DNA of 64,000 nucleotides from contig SZWC01004841.1 in the NCBI GenBank assembly GCA_023375785.1, positions 1 through 64,000 of the forward strand, given 5' to 3'. This document shows, piece after piece, positions 1-10,527 of the stretch; positions within the stretch are counted from its first letter, which is position 1, and the number at the start of each line of letters is the position of its first letter. The position numbers and the translations under genes were made by a program. The notes beneath the pieces were generated by a model. That model worked only from the letters and a program-made list of their open reading frames with translations, did no database searches and was not told the origin of the DNA. The DNA comes from Penium margaritaceum. Lineage: Eukaryota; Streptophyta; Zygnematophyceae; Desmidiales; Peniaceae.

Positions 1-414
1 AGGTGTCTTGGTCTTCTGGACACCTTCCCTCCTACTAGAAGCAAGCTAAGGAATCTAGGAAGGGGCAGAAGCTTCTAGAGGAGGGAAGGGATGCCTTCCT
101 AGGTGGGAAAAGGACAGCCTACCAAGGAGCACTCTAGAAGACATAGAATCTGCTAGGAAGCTCCAAATCTAGCATGCTTTGGTGTTCTGGAAAGCTTAGA
201 TCAGTGGCTATAGAATGGCACTGCTTGTGAGCCTTGATCAAGTGTTAATTCCCATCCAATTGAGGCCAAAAATTATTGCCTCACTCTCTGACCAAATTTT
301 GCCATCCTTGGAACCAGTTGCCTCCACAGTTTCTATCTCTCCAAAAACAGTTGGTGGTGTGAAACAGCCACTGCTAGGGACCCTCCAGGGTGCACACTCA
401 CCCTCAGGCCAACA
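1..414 (+). mobile_element. Copia LTR fragment (Copia-E family), cut by the window edge
   Basis: This stretch matches, in inverted orientation, the LTR at 52,491-52,912 almost end to end. Shared stretches include the blocks around the LTR end and the interior text on both sides of the ACCACCAACTGTTT motif. It ends in CCAACA at 409-414, the same LTR end seen at 52,491 and 57,405 on the other strand. It represents roughly the last 420 bp of an LTR of about 685 bp; the remainder lies left of the window. Whether it is a solo LTR or the 5' LTR of a plus-strand element cannot be decided, because no internal copia sequence is recognised right after 414. Confidence 0.8.
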
Positions 415-869
415 AGTCCATCCATCCTCCATTGACGGAGCTTCTGTGGATGATATCCACTGCCGCTCCGTCTTATCGTTAAGACAGTCAACAAACCCTT
501 GATTCAACCAGAAACATGATTTTCGCGTCGAAGTAGACGAAAATACACTTGGAAGTTTATCTGTTGGTTATGTGAGACGTCACAAATGGCAAACTATGAA
601 AGTGGAAATAATTTATATTGTTGTATAGAAATATAGTTTAGAAGGAAAATTCTCATGGTTCAAATTTGAGGTTTCAAAAAGCAACTCCCATATGACGTAT
701 TTGCACATCTGTGGTTCGTACGTTTGATCATTGTGCAATTTCATTGGGCAGTTCATGCACCTGTCAAGCTGTCTTGTACCCGCCCCCCTATGAGGTCTGA
801 GTACGAGGTATGGGGGGTTTGGACGTCGACGATGGGCCGACGAGATTGACGGCCCACGTCTACCCAGCA
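415..869. other. Unassigned, mostly AT-rich
   Basis: No coding region, RNA gene or repeat was recognised here. Open frames are short and lack recognisable domains. Confidence 0.5.
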
Positions 870-908
870 TGACACCCACCTCGGCCAACCTGGCCGAGGT
901 GGGTGTCA
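870..908. repeat. Perfect 18-bp hairpin with 3-nt loop
   Basis: The left arm TGACACCCACCTCGGCCA (870-887) is followed by the loop ACC (888-890) and the exact reverse complement of the arm (891-908). There is no mismatch in 18 bp. It lies in GC-rich sequence and is not part of a recognised element. It could be a small foldback element, a structured transcript or a protein-binding palindrome. Confidence 0.9.
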
Positions 909-2479
909 CTCACGGTCGGTGGCCGGTGCTTGCACACTTCGGGGTCGAACGTGGAATGCTCGCACAGCAATGCGGCATCGCTGTGGACCGGAGTTCCGCG
1001 GCCGCTGTGCTGGGTCACCCTGGGACCCCGAGTCAACACTGCATGTTTGACACACCACGCTTCATATCCAACGTCTTTTTTTGGAGGTTCAACCTCTTCT
1101 CCAAGGAATATCTTCATGTAGCCACGCACCCTCATGACAATCTCAAATTGCCATTTCCACAAGGGAAAACCTATCCCCTGTGAACTTTGACAACCTACTG
1201 TTGACCTGCTCAAGAGTGAGCGTTGTGGGGGTTGTTACACTGCTTCTCTTCTTCTCTGCTTCTCCACTTCGTTAAGGCCAATGTAGGCCGATGTATGCTG
1301 TTATCTGCTGCCAGTTTAGAAGGTGCAGATCCATTGCTTACTCCTTAGCCTTTGATCATCTGCAAACAAAGAAGAACGCACTCTAGCGAACCCAGGGTCG
1401 TGCCTCCAAGGGTAGAGCTTATCCTGGTTAGGGCCCAAGGGTCATACCTCCAAGGATAGAGCTTATCCTTGGCCCTTGTTCGCTAAGTGCCAGCATCCGC
1501 TGTTGGAGATGATGGAGTAGATGGAGCAGATGGAGCTGATGGAGTTGATGCGCACTACAAGACAGAGAGGGCGAGAGACCATGCAGAAGCGTACCTTATA
1601 ACTAGTCAGTGTGGGCCCATAACCCTTTGTGAACCGGTCTGAGGCAACGGACTAGAAAACAAGGCCGACACAATGGCACTTGCCGTGAACTCATAGCATT
1701 GCAACTAGGAGGAGATATCACCCTCAGAATCACAGTTCCACGCTGAGCAATTCACAGGAATCACTTCCTTACACTGTGTCTTTAGCACCTGGTAACTTTT
1801 GAGCGAGGAGCTAACTCTTGGGGATTAGACCAACGAATACTTCTTTAGTTTCTGCCTCTGGTGGACAAATCTGTGAGGAGTCTCAAAGTTAAGAACTGTA
1901 ATCAATGATAGGCAACTGACAGGTTCTCATAGTCCTAGAGCCAGCCTCTAGCCTAGGCGCGTAGTGGCTCCTTGGGTGAGCCACTTTGGGGGCAATTGGG
2001 ACTGCATCATCCCTCTTGCCTAGATGGTGCTCCCTGTGACCGCTAAGTGGCACCAGCCACCAGGAAGGACCTTGGAATGTTCAAAGATGTCTCTTAGAAC
2101 CTTCCTATCCCCCTTTTAGTCACAAAGAATATTAGTCACTGGGCTGGGTTTTGACCCAGTGGCCTCTCGCTCCACAGGCCAACTCTGGATCGTATAAGCC
2201 ACAAGGAGTTGTCCTTCGTAGTGTTTTCTGCCTATGCTATCCATTTTAGACCAAGGGCACTTGCTCCAAAGGAGCAGTGCATGCCTTGTCTATCTAGACC
2301 AAACTTAGAGGACTTCCTCCAAGGGAGCAGTGCATGCCTAGTCCGTCCTGTGCCTGTCCAAATGATATCTATGGACAAGGGGCATATCAAGTCAACACGG
2401 CGGAGTCCCTGTCTGGCTCTGTGCTACGAGACCCCCTCTGAGCATCTATGGTCCCTTGCTGGCCCCTGACCCCAGCCTG
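909..2479. other. Unassigned; no gene recognised
   Basis: No protein domain is readable on either strand. The only clear structure is a short tandem repeat at 1,394-1,472, listed separately. The stretch could include the decayed 5' part of Copia-A, but no convincing LTR pair or primer-binding site was found. Confidence 0.4.
1394..1472. repeat. Two-copy tandem repeat, each copy foldable
   Basis: Copy 1 (1,394-1,427) and copy 2 (1,438-1,472) share the core CTCCAAGG(G/A)TAGAGCTTATCC. In copy 2 the arms CCAAGGATA (1,450-1,458) and TATCCTTGG (1,464-1,472) are perfectly complementary around a 5-nt loop. The pair is bracketed by GCGAAC (1,386-1,391) and GTTCGC (1,478-1,483), an inverted hexamer. 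Confidence 0.75.
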
Positions 2480-3395
2480 GCTGGAGAAGCGCTCCTCAAG
2501 AGGGGTTGCCAGGGGTGCGCTCGTAGCCGGTAGGCGGAGGGACCCCAGGTTGAGTGCCTGCCTCCTCTCCCCCCCCCTGCTGTGATGGTGGGGAAGAGGC
2601 CCACGCTGAGATCTGTGGCGACGCCCTTGGCCGCCCCTGCTGCTACGACTACTGCGGCCGCGGCGGTTGTTGCTACTGCTGCTGCTGCTGCTGCGGCGTC
2701 GACCAGGTGGCGGGTTCCTCAACAGGGGAGGCCCATTTGCGCCGCCCCCACTAGAGTGGATGCTGTGGGGGTCCCGGTAGTTGGCGTTCTAGTGCGGCCC
2801 GGTCGCGGTTGAGGCCGATGCTAAGGCAAAGGGCCAGCCGCCATTCCTTGGTGTCAAGCCAGGGTCGGGTGAGTATCTGGCATAGGCGGGCCTCTTCCTC
2901 TGACCGCTCCCGGCTCTCTCAGCGGTCCTGAGATGGCGCGTCCCCCGCCGCCTGCCTCTTGGATTCAGTGACGGGCCGTTGGAAACCGCCTTCTCCCCCT
3001 CCCCCGATCGGAGCCAAGCTCACCTCAACGCGGTGCAAGATGTGTCGCTGGTACTCGGACATGCTGATGACCACCTGTTCCACCCGCAGGTGCTATTCTT
3101 GGACTTGGTGCAGCTGCCGGTATAGAGCCTGTTGCTGCCGGTGTTTTTGCCAAATCTGCTCCTGCGATGGCATCGGTTGGTGAGCCGGGAAGGTGGGCTC
3201 GGGCTGCTGATGGGGGGGCTCCAGCGTCTGCTGCTGGCGCTCATTCTGGGGCCAGGGCATCAGCTGGAGCTGCTGCTACAGTTGCTACTGCTGTAGGAGT
3301 AATTGCTGTCGCTGCTACTGCTGCTGCTGTAGCAACATTTGTAGCCGCTGCTGCTGTTGCTGCTGCTGCTGCAGCAGTTCATGTTGCTGCTGCTT

Positions 3396-3431
<36 letters not shown>

Positions 3432-3433
3432 GT
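2480..3433 (-). pseudogene. Decayed glutamine-rich reading frame, unknown origin
   Basis: On the minus strand one frame reads as a protein-like, Gln-rich sequence from about 3,433 down to about 2,560. A run of CAG codons comes first, then text such as QNERQQQTLEPPHQQPEP, QEQIWQKHRQQQALYRQLH and VVISMSEYQRHILHRVEV, then an acidic-basic segment (SRERSEEEARLCQILTRPWL, TKEWRLALCLSIGLNRDRA) and another Q run. Composition and codon pattern look coding, but the frame is interrupted several times, almost always by TAG. No family is recognised. It could be a host gene relic or the N-terminal part of a mobile element. The last part, 2,387-2,560, is open only in a neighbouring frame. Confidence 0.4.
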
Positions 3434-3440
3434 TTTGATA
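3250..3440. repeat. CTG/CAG-rich low-complexity tract
   Basis: This is an imperfect CTG repeat on the plus strand (CAG on the minus strand), mixed with TTG and TTC triplets. It reads as poly-Ala/Val or poly-Leu/Cys in plus-strand frames and poly-Gln on the minus strand. The Gln reading connects to the protein-like frame next to it, so the tract probably expanded inside that frame. Confidence 0.8.
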
Positions 3441-6340
3441 TGCATGGGGTGCTGTTGGCTAATGGGTCCTTGCATGATGACATGCTATACCGAATGACTT
3501 TATTCCCTGCCCTGCCATCCAACCGTGCACAGACCCACACCATGACCAAAACAGACCCAAATCACACTGAGCTCATTCACAGAAGACTAGCGCATATCAA
3601 CATGGAACTGATCACCAATTTAGTGAAACACCAGCCTGCACACGGGCTGAGTCTAGAAGAGTCTCCACATGGCCTAAAGACGTCCGCTTGTCTTGACTGC
3701 CAGGTTGGAAAGTCACACCGGCAGAGCTTCCCCACATTACAGCAAGTCAGCGAAGTACCCTTTGAGCTGGTGCATGCCGACTTGACTGGACCCTGTCAGT
3801 ACCCTTAGTCCAGTATGTGTCACCGTACGTCTTGACTGTGACAGAAGACTACAGTTGCTTCCACTGGGATTTTCTGCTTAAGACCAAAGCGGATGTACAA
3901 CGGACCACGATTGACTGGATCCCTCTTGCTGAGCGACAGACTGGCTGCCCTTTGCGTACCTTACGCATGGACAGGGGGAGAATTCGTAGGCACACTCAAA
4001 ACGGATCTTAAAACCAGATGTATTTTCCATCAAACAGCAGCACCCTATGTAGCACAACAGAATGGGGTCATTGAGCAATGGCACAGAACTTTGAGCGATG
4101 CCCTAGGCACCTTAAAAACAGAGTTTAGATTGTCCTTTGGATTTTGGGAAGAGGGAATCAAGTACACCACGTGGGTATGGAACAGGGTAACTCAAGGGCC
4201 CCTTCCCAGGAATGTCACTCCCTGAGAAAGATGGTTCAAGCAGAAGGCAGATCTACGTCCTGCACGGGTGTGGGGCACAATGGCTTGTGTGTGGTTTGTT
4301 GATGCACAATGCAATCACAAGTTGAGCCCACACGGAAGATGGTGTGTCTTTGTCAGAGTCTCTCATGGGTCAAAGGCGTGGAGGTTTTTGGACCCCATGA
4401 ATCATGACTTTGTAGAGAGTCAAGATGCGTCTTTCCTAGAGCACATGCCTTGCAGGGCATTCAACTGACTTAAGCACGCACCTATGATCACTGTTCCAGA
4501 GCGATACCCTAAGTATGTCAGTGTTCCCATCCTTTTTCCCACCATGAAGACCACGCTCCCAAATTCCCCATGTGGACACGAGGACATAGACCAGTCAACA
4601 CCCGTCCCTTCTCAAACACTCACACCGACTGACTAAGCAAGCACAAGTGCAGACTCCTCATAACCCCAACCTGGCCTGACCCAATACAAAACAGTCCGGT
4701 CTAGCCCCTTCCTGTCCATTGCTCACAAAGGAACATGGCGAGAGTGGACTATAAACAGTTTTATCACACAGTGGGTCCCACACATCCCATGCCCATCCAG
4801 TCTGAGCCTCTCACTGTTGAGGAAGCAAGGGGGCGCTCGGCAGAGTGGGAAAAGGCAATGGTAGATGAGCTGAATGCTCTCCTTGAGCACAGAGTCTACA
4901 AACTGGTACCACTTTCCCCTGGACGCACAGCAATTGATGTTAAGTGGGTGCTTAAAGTAGAACCAAATGTAATTAGCCTTTTTGGGAAGTACAAGGCCGG
5001 ATTGGTGGCTAAGGGCTTTCGTCAGATACCGGGGCAAGACTTCACTGACACCTACACCCCAGTGGGAAATCACTCCTCTGGTTGACTGCTGCTTGGACTC
5101 GCAGCACATGATGGCTGAGAACTACATCAAATGGATGTCAAGAACACTTTCTTGAATGGTCCGCTAGAAGAGGAGATCTATGTGGAACAGCCACCAGGAT
5201 TCATAGATAGTAGAGACAGAGTGTGGCTCCTCTTGAAGGCACTGTATGGAATGAAACAAGATCCACGTTGTTGGAACAAGGAGATCAGTCAAACACTGGA
5301 ACTCGGAGGGCTTTCACAAATTCTATCTCATCCCTCTATCTTCATCTGCTGGGAAAGAGGTGTTCCAGTTGTTCTTCTTGAGTACGTTGATGACCTATTG
5401 ATCCTTCCACCCTCTCTTCCTCTAATCCAAGAAACAAAAGAACTACTCATTACACACTACCGCATGACCAACCTAGGAGAGGCTCACAGTTTCCTAGGCA
5501 TGACCATCACTCACAACACAGCTGCATGCACTCTGACACTGCACCAAGGTCAGATCATAGCACACTTCACGGACCGATTCTCTCACCTCGTGCAACATCT
5601 CCCCACACAGCACTCACTGATGAGTCCAGACGTGTATGGAAACCTCGACACCAACATCACTGACTACGGATCCGACACAGATCCCACGTTGTACAGAAAG
5701 ATTGCAGGCAGTCTCGCATACCTTTCTTCTACCACCTGACCAGACATTTCCTATGCTGTGAACACCCTGGCCTAGTTTATTCTGCATCCATGCAGTGCAC
5801 ATTACAAGGCCTTGCTTGAACTGCTACGTTATGTGCTTGACAGTGCATCAATGGGCCTCTTCTTCTCTCCTAGCAGTGGTCCCTTGCGACAGTTATTACG
5901 CACGGGACAGTAATGCACATAGTTGGGGAGGGTGTTTCTTTCCTCTTTGGGGCATCACTGTCTCATGGCGCAGTGCAAAACACCCATGCATGGCATGTAT
6001 TGTGGCTGAAGCAGAATACATTGCATTGGGAGAAGCTGCTTGTGAAGCAACCTGGCTGCACCAGTTGTTGGGAGAATTGGGAATCATTGTGGGGGCTGTG
6101 CAGTTGTACGGTGACAGATCTGCTGCAAATAGCATCACAAAAGATGATAGTGTCTTACACCCACACACCAAGCACATAGGAGTTGAGCATCACTTTATTT
6201 GCGAGGAAGTGCAAGAAGGTATGGTCCAAGTGAGCGAGGGGCCTGGTAGTGAGCAGCTTGCTGAGCTTCTCACTGAAGCCCTACCATCATCCTCCCTCCT
6301 CTCTCAACTCAATGTACTCGTTGCATTCATGCAACAACCT
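3436..6340 (+). mobile_element. Copia-A: old Ty1/copia pol region, broken
   Basis: Domains read in copia order on the plus strand: GAG-pre-integrase about 3,560-3,730 (HRRLAHINMELITNLV followed by a paired-Cys motif), integrase about 3,770-4,230, a linker segment about 4,268-4,468 (KAWRFLDPMNHDFVESQDA), reverse transcriptase about 4,735-5,740 ([35 protein letters not shown]), and RNase H about 5,890-6,300 (EAEYIALGEAACEATWL, HTKHIGVEHHFI). The order integrase before RT identifies Ty1/copia. LTRs were not recognised on either side, and no clear gag was found. The element is broken in several places and is old. Confidence 0.85.
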
Positions 6341-7534
6341 TGGCCAAAGGGGCATCATAACCCTCTGTGTTCACATACTTGTCCGTTCATGTCCTCAAGT
6401 GTGCAGTGCATACGGATCCGTCAGTCGGCGGTGATCCATGTAGATCGTGAAGACACGTGCTCGCCAAGGTATCGTGCAAACCGCACATGTTTTGCTGGCG
6501 TTCAAAACATGTCAAAACGGTTTTCCACGGCTTTGTGGCGCTGCTGTTCTTGCTAAGGGTGCGTGCATGCTGTGCTGGCAACACAACTAGTATTTGCAAC
6601 TGCACCTGAGCCTTCTCAGCTTGCCGTTGGATATGCACATATCCCGCTTGCCCACGGCATGTGTACGTGTACATAAAGCATCTTTTTGTGTCCACGTTAG
6701 CATGTTGGCGCATTGGCAAGGGCTTGTAATCCCCACCTTTCTCTCAATCTACGGTTGGATGTCTCCTATGATCAGGTAATGGGGGGAAAGTGTCATAGCG
6801 GCCACGTTTAAATTTGCAAACTCAAGTGCAACCCATGTATTTCAGCCTGATCGGTTGGGGTGTTTCAATGTATCCCATCGTTTGAGGCCCTCAACGGTGG
6901 GGTCTTTGCCATAAATACAGCCAGGAGTCCCTTTCTCAAATTGCACCATTTTGTGGTTGCAAAAGGAACTCGTAAAAGGAACTCTATTTTTAGGTATTTT
7001 TCATTATCTGGTGACAATTTTGCCTTTTGTTTCATTTACAGTCTAAATGTCACATAACATTTTTCCAAGTTTGGGGGTGTTTGACAGTTTGTGGCAACAG
7101 TTGATTGAAATTTGATGCTTGCGACACAAACTCTAGAGTTTATCGTACAACCAAACGAAACAAGTTAGCAGAAAATTTTGCGACGTTTTTGCCAATCACG
7201 TCATCGATAACGACACTCTCGCTCTTGCAGCATCTTGTCGTTCCCTGATCGGATCGGAGCCGCACCGCTCCGGAACCAGAACCGATTTACCAGTTCTGAC
7301 GGTCTCGTTTGGAACTCCTTAGTTCTGGTGGTCTACATATGAAGAGAGTTGTCCAGGATTTCTGACTTCAACCTTTGCCAATTCTTGAGAGGTTGTGGCG
7401 GAAGTTGTGTCCATGAATTTGATCAATGATTCTTCCTGACACAAGTGCGTCTCAACAGGGTGTGGCGGTCTATTGTTCGTGACTGTGATCCGGACCTCAA
7501 TGGCACATTCTAGCGTTAGGTCAAGCAACTGACT
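6341..7534. other. Unassigned region after Copia-A
   Basis: No gene is supported. The left part may hold the decayed 3' end of Copia-A, but no polypurine tract with an LTR start is evident. The sequence becomes AT-rich after 6,780. Confidence 0.4.
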
Positions 7535-7640
7535 AATCAGATTGTGCAACTGTCAATGAAGTCCCACCCACAAACCAACGTTCAAACAGAGCGGTCCAAC
7601 CAGCCAGTGGAGCAGCTCCTCCACAAACTACACCTTCTGA
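7535..7640 (+). mobile_element. Gypsy integrase scrap
   Basis: The plus strand reads QIVQLSMKSHPQTNVQTER, then SNQPVEQLLHKL. This is the conserved gypsy integrase core stretch around HPQTxxQTER that also occurs in Gypsy-C near 39,560. Only about 35 residues are recognisable; nothing of a gypsy element is clear on either side. Confidence 0.55.
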
Positions 7641-7861
7641 CTGAGGCTACAGAAGAGCAGCAGTTTTCATCGAAAAAGTTTGTATTGGACCCAGCCATGT
7701 CAAGTTGAAGTGGTGGACATCATGATGTTTGTGACACGCTTGTTCTGCAACAGAAGTGTTGAGTAACAGAACCTGTGCATGCAAAAGACAGCTCAAGTGA
7801 CTCACAACAAATCTCAGTCACGATGCCACAAGCATTCGCAGGAGTGCAGCAGATGTGGAAG

Positions 7862-8488
7862 TAAGCATCTGCAAACGAGCTGCGAGTCGCGGTTAATACG
7901 CACTCGTTTGGTGGAGACGCGGGACCTTACCGAGTGTCTGGAACGTTGGCGGGAAAAAAAAACTCGTAAACACTCGGGCGTTATGTAGCCTTTTATGAAG
8001 TTTGCATGTTTATCCGGAGTTTGCCATGGGAAAGGTGGTCCACTCGGGGGGGGGGGTTTCGAATGGCCAATGACGCACCTCCGTGAAGCGTGCACTTTAT
8101 CTTTCGTCTTTCGGCACGTGTGCCGGGCGAAGTGTTTAAAGTGAGTTTGTAAAAAATTTGGTTTGCGATGGTTTTCCGAGGGTACCTTCTGCGACTGAAA
8201 GGCTTCTTTTCAGTGCGGATACGATCGATGCTAAAATGGATATCCAGCCGTCCAAGCTACAACCCACAAACAATCTCCATCGGACGCACGCCCGAACCCA
8301 CCGACGGATGTAGAATTTGCAGCAGTTTTCAGGACACATTCTCATCTAGGAAGCATGCTGACACAACGGTTCGAGTGTTGAATACTAATGCGGACCCCAC
8401 AGGCAGTCAGCGCATTCGATTGCGCCCAAGTCGCTTCGAGTGCTGCACGTTAACTAGGCGGCGTCGCACACTCGTTTGCAGATGCTTA
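7862..8488. mobile_element. Non-autonomous hAT element (MITE-like), 627 bp
   Basis: The ends are perfect 18-bp terminal inverted repeats: TAAGCATCTGCAAACGAG at 7,862-7,879 and its reverse complement at 8,471-8,488. They are flanked by a near-perfect 8-bp target duplication, TGTGGAAG (7,854-7,861) and AGTGGAAG (8,489-8,496), seven of eight identical. Eight-base duplications are typical of hAT elements. The interior has no transposase but repeats ACTCG/CGAGT motifs near both ends, as hAT subterminal binding sites do. Its end closely matches the right end of the autonomous-type hAT at 14,707 (TAAGCCTCGGCAAACGAG), so both belong to one family and the larger element may once have supplied its transposase. 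Confidence 0.85.
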
Positions 8489-8496
8489 AGTGGAAG

Positions 8497-9798
8497 TGTT
8501 GAGTTTGAGTCGCTTTTTTTCTTGGGGGGCCTGCGTATTCACAGAAACAACAGAAGCGTCTGTTGGCATTTTCCCCTCCTCAAACGAGCTAGTTCGCTGA
8601 TGCATGGTAAGTTTCCGGTGCACTTCGCACACATGCCGTTTCAGTAAACTGATTCCAGACTTTGTGTTCTCTAGCTTCACGCAACAGTTCTTACCAGCGG
8701 ACAGATTGAAAGATGATTTTGACTAAGGGACCGGTGTATTGAAAGAAAGGTCGATCAGTCGTAACTTGGAAAACGGTCATATGTCAACAGTGAAATTGCC
8801 GCAAAACTGAACACTCAACTGAGCTGATGTGTTTGACCTTTCACCTTCTTTGTGTTGCACGTATTTGTCGCTAAATGCTACACATCTCGGGCAAAAACAG
8901 ATGAGGGGGAATGAACGTGTGTTTAGTTGGTCCACTTTGGCCTTTGTTGCTTGCCATAGACCGTTAAGAGCAAATGATGACCGTCGATGTTGATAGACAG
9001 CAAAATCTACTTGATGGACAAGCCTACAGGGCTCCAGGGTTGATTAGCAAAATGGATCCGTATGTTTCGAACCGCAAACTCGTTCACGGCGCAAGCATCA
9101 AGCTGCCCACCAGAGCATCAACCTTTGCACCAAAATGAGACTATCATTTCACCCTAGCCAAGGACTGCTTGCAATGCAAGCAGGGTGAACGATTTCCTGG
9201 CTTTGCTGAGAGCTTGCGTTGTCGTCTCTATCCTCATTGAGGGTCGTGGTGCATCCATCCGCATGCCTTCTTAGCTTGCTACAGATTTCCTTCCTGGTGT
9301 GTGGATGAGTGTATCGGGAGCACGCAACTGGGAGGGAGTGGTGAATACAGAGAGAGGAGGGCGAGAATAAGATGAGGGTAGATGTGGGAGAGGGATGGAC
9401 CCGCGCACAGTACAATGGTGGTGGTGGTGGTTTTGGCAGCAGAAGGGAGACAGGGAGAGGGCGAGCCAGAGAGAGAGGGAGAGGTAGGAGTACGTAACGT
9501 TGATTATTTCTTCACAGAAAAGCAGCCACACCACAACTCTTCACGCTCCATTAACCGTACCCAACCTTGCAACCTTCCAACCTCCCATCCTCCCAGCTTC
9601 CCCACCCCCCAACCTCCCAACCCACCGTGAAGCTTACCGATGTACACTCTCGCAGTGGCGAACCACGGCAACCACTACCGTCCACTACCGCACCACCGTG
9701 GTGTTCTGAAACTTCCATGCATAGCCACACCACTCATCCACCCACCTTTCACTCTCACTCACTTCTACTGTTGTCCACCAAAATGTCGCTCCCTTTTT
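8497..9798. other. Unassigned intergenic sequence
   Basis: No gene is supported on either strand. 9,560-9,640 is C-rich low-complexity sequence (repeated CCTCCCA and CAACC). A small palindrome, CTGCTTGC-AAT-GCAAGCAG, lies near 9,164-9,182. Confidence 0.5.
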
Positions 9799-9904
9799 CC
9801 ACCTGTTTTCCATTCTACGGAGATTCCATCCACCTGTTCATCCACTCCAATACCATCCATCAAGTTCATCCACCTGTTTTCCATTCTACGGAGATTCCAT
9901 CCAC
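9799..9904. repeat. Direct repeat of 35 bp with 71-bp period, downstream of the host gene
   Basis: The 35-bp segment at 9,799-9,833 recurs exactly at 9,870-9,904; its core is TTCCATTCTACGGAGATTCC. Between and after the copies lie CCATCCA-type heptamers. The copies sit just past the stop codon (9,927-9,929) of the minus-strand host gene, so they would lie in its 3' untranslated region. Confidence 0.85.
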
Positions 9905-10507
9905 TCCAATTCCATCCATCGCGTCTTCATTTGTTGGCCAGCGTCTCTGCCTGGGCCGCCGCGGCGAGGGCGTCCGACGCCTTCTGGCGGGCGTTCGGGA
10001 CCATCTTGTCGCTCGCGTTCTTGGCGGCGTTCACGACTCCCCTCGCAACGGCGACGGTGGCCTGGGCAACGAACTTCGCGAAGCCCGTTGCGCTGGCGGC
10101 CTTGGCCTCGGCCTTGGCCAGGTTTTCCTGCGCAGTGGCCACCAGCTTTTCGGCTTCGGGAGCCTTCTGCAGAAGATCTAGCGCTTCGTCAGCGAGGGCC
10201 GTCGCCTTAGAAGCCGCCGCCTTCACCTGCACGTTCGTCGAGAGCGCTGCGGCGTACGCACCTATGCCACGCATCATGTTGGAGAGGCCGCCTCTCATGC
10301 CGTTCCTGGCAGCCGCGAGCTTCTGCTCGTGCGCGTCAACCGCCGCCGCAGCCCTAGACTTGGCCGTCTCGGCATCCTGGGCGATTGCGTCTCTGTCGGA
10401 AGTGGCGTCGCCGCCCGCTGTGTCGTCGGACCCGTCCTGCAGGAGACGCCGACCCGCAAGCGCTGGGTTGCGAAGGAGCGCTTCGGCGGTTACGTAGGAG
10501 ACGGCCA

Positions 10508-10527
10508 GGGTGAGCTAAGCCTCGGCA
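10508..10527 (+). repeat. Left target duplication and terminal inverted repeat of the hAT
   Basis: GGGTGAGC (10,508-10,515) is the target duplication and TAAGCCTCGGCA (10,516-10,527) the terminal repeat. The duplicated octamer reads GCTCACCC on the coding strand of the host gene, spanning its Leu-Leu-Thr codons. Confidence 0.93.

Noticed and set aside
1600-1640. Shared 17-mer CCATAACCCTTTG near 1,620 and 57,395 as a common primer-binding site
   Set aside because: The match does not extend, the position relative to an LTR end is not shared, and no tRNA could be matched to it.
9640-10497. Long plus-strand open frame (285 codons) over the host gene
   Set aside because: It lies antisense to the minus-strand frame that has a signal peptide, a matching second part beyond the hAT and a sensible stop. 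High GC makes both strands open.
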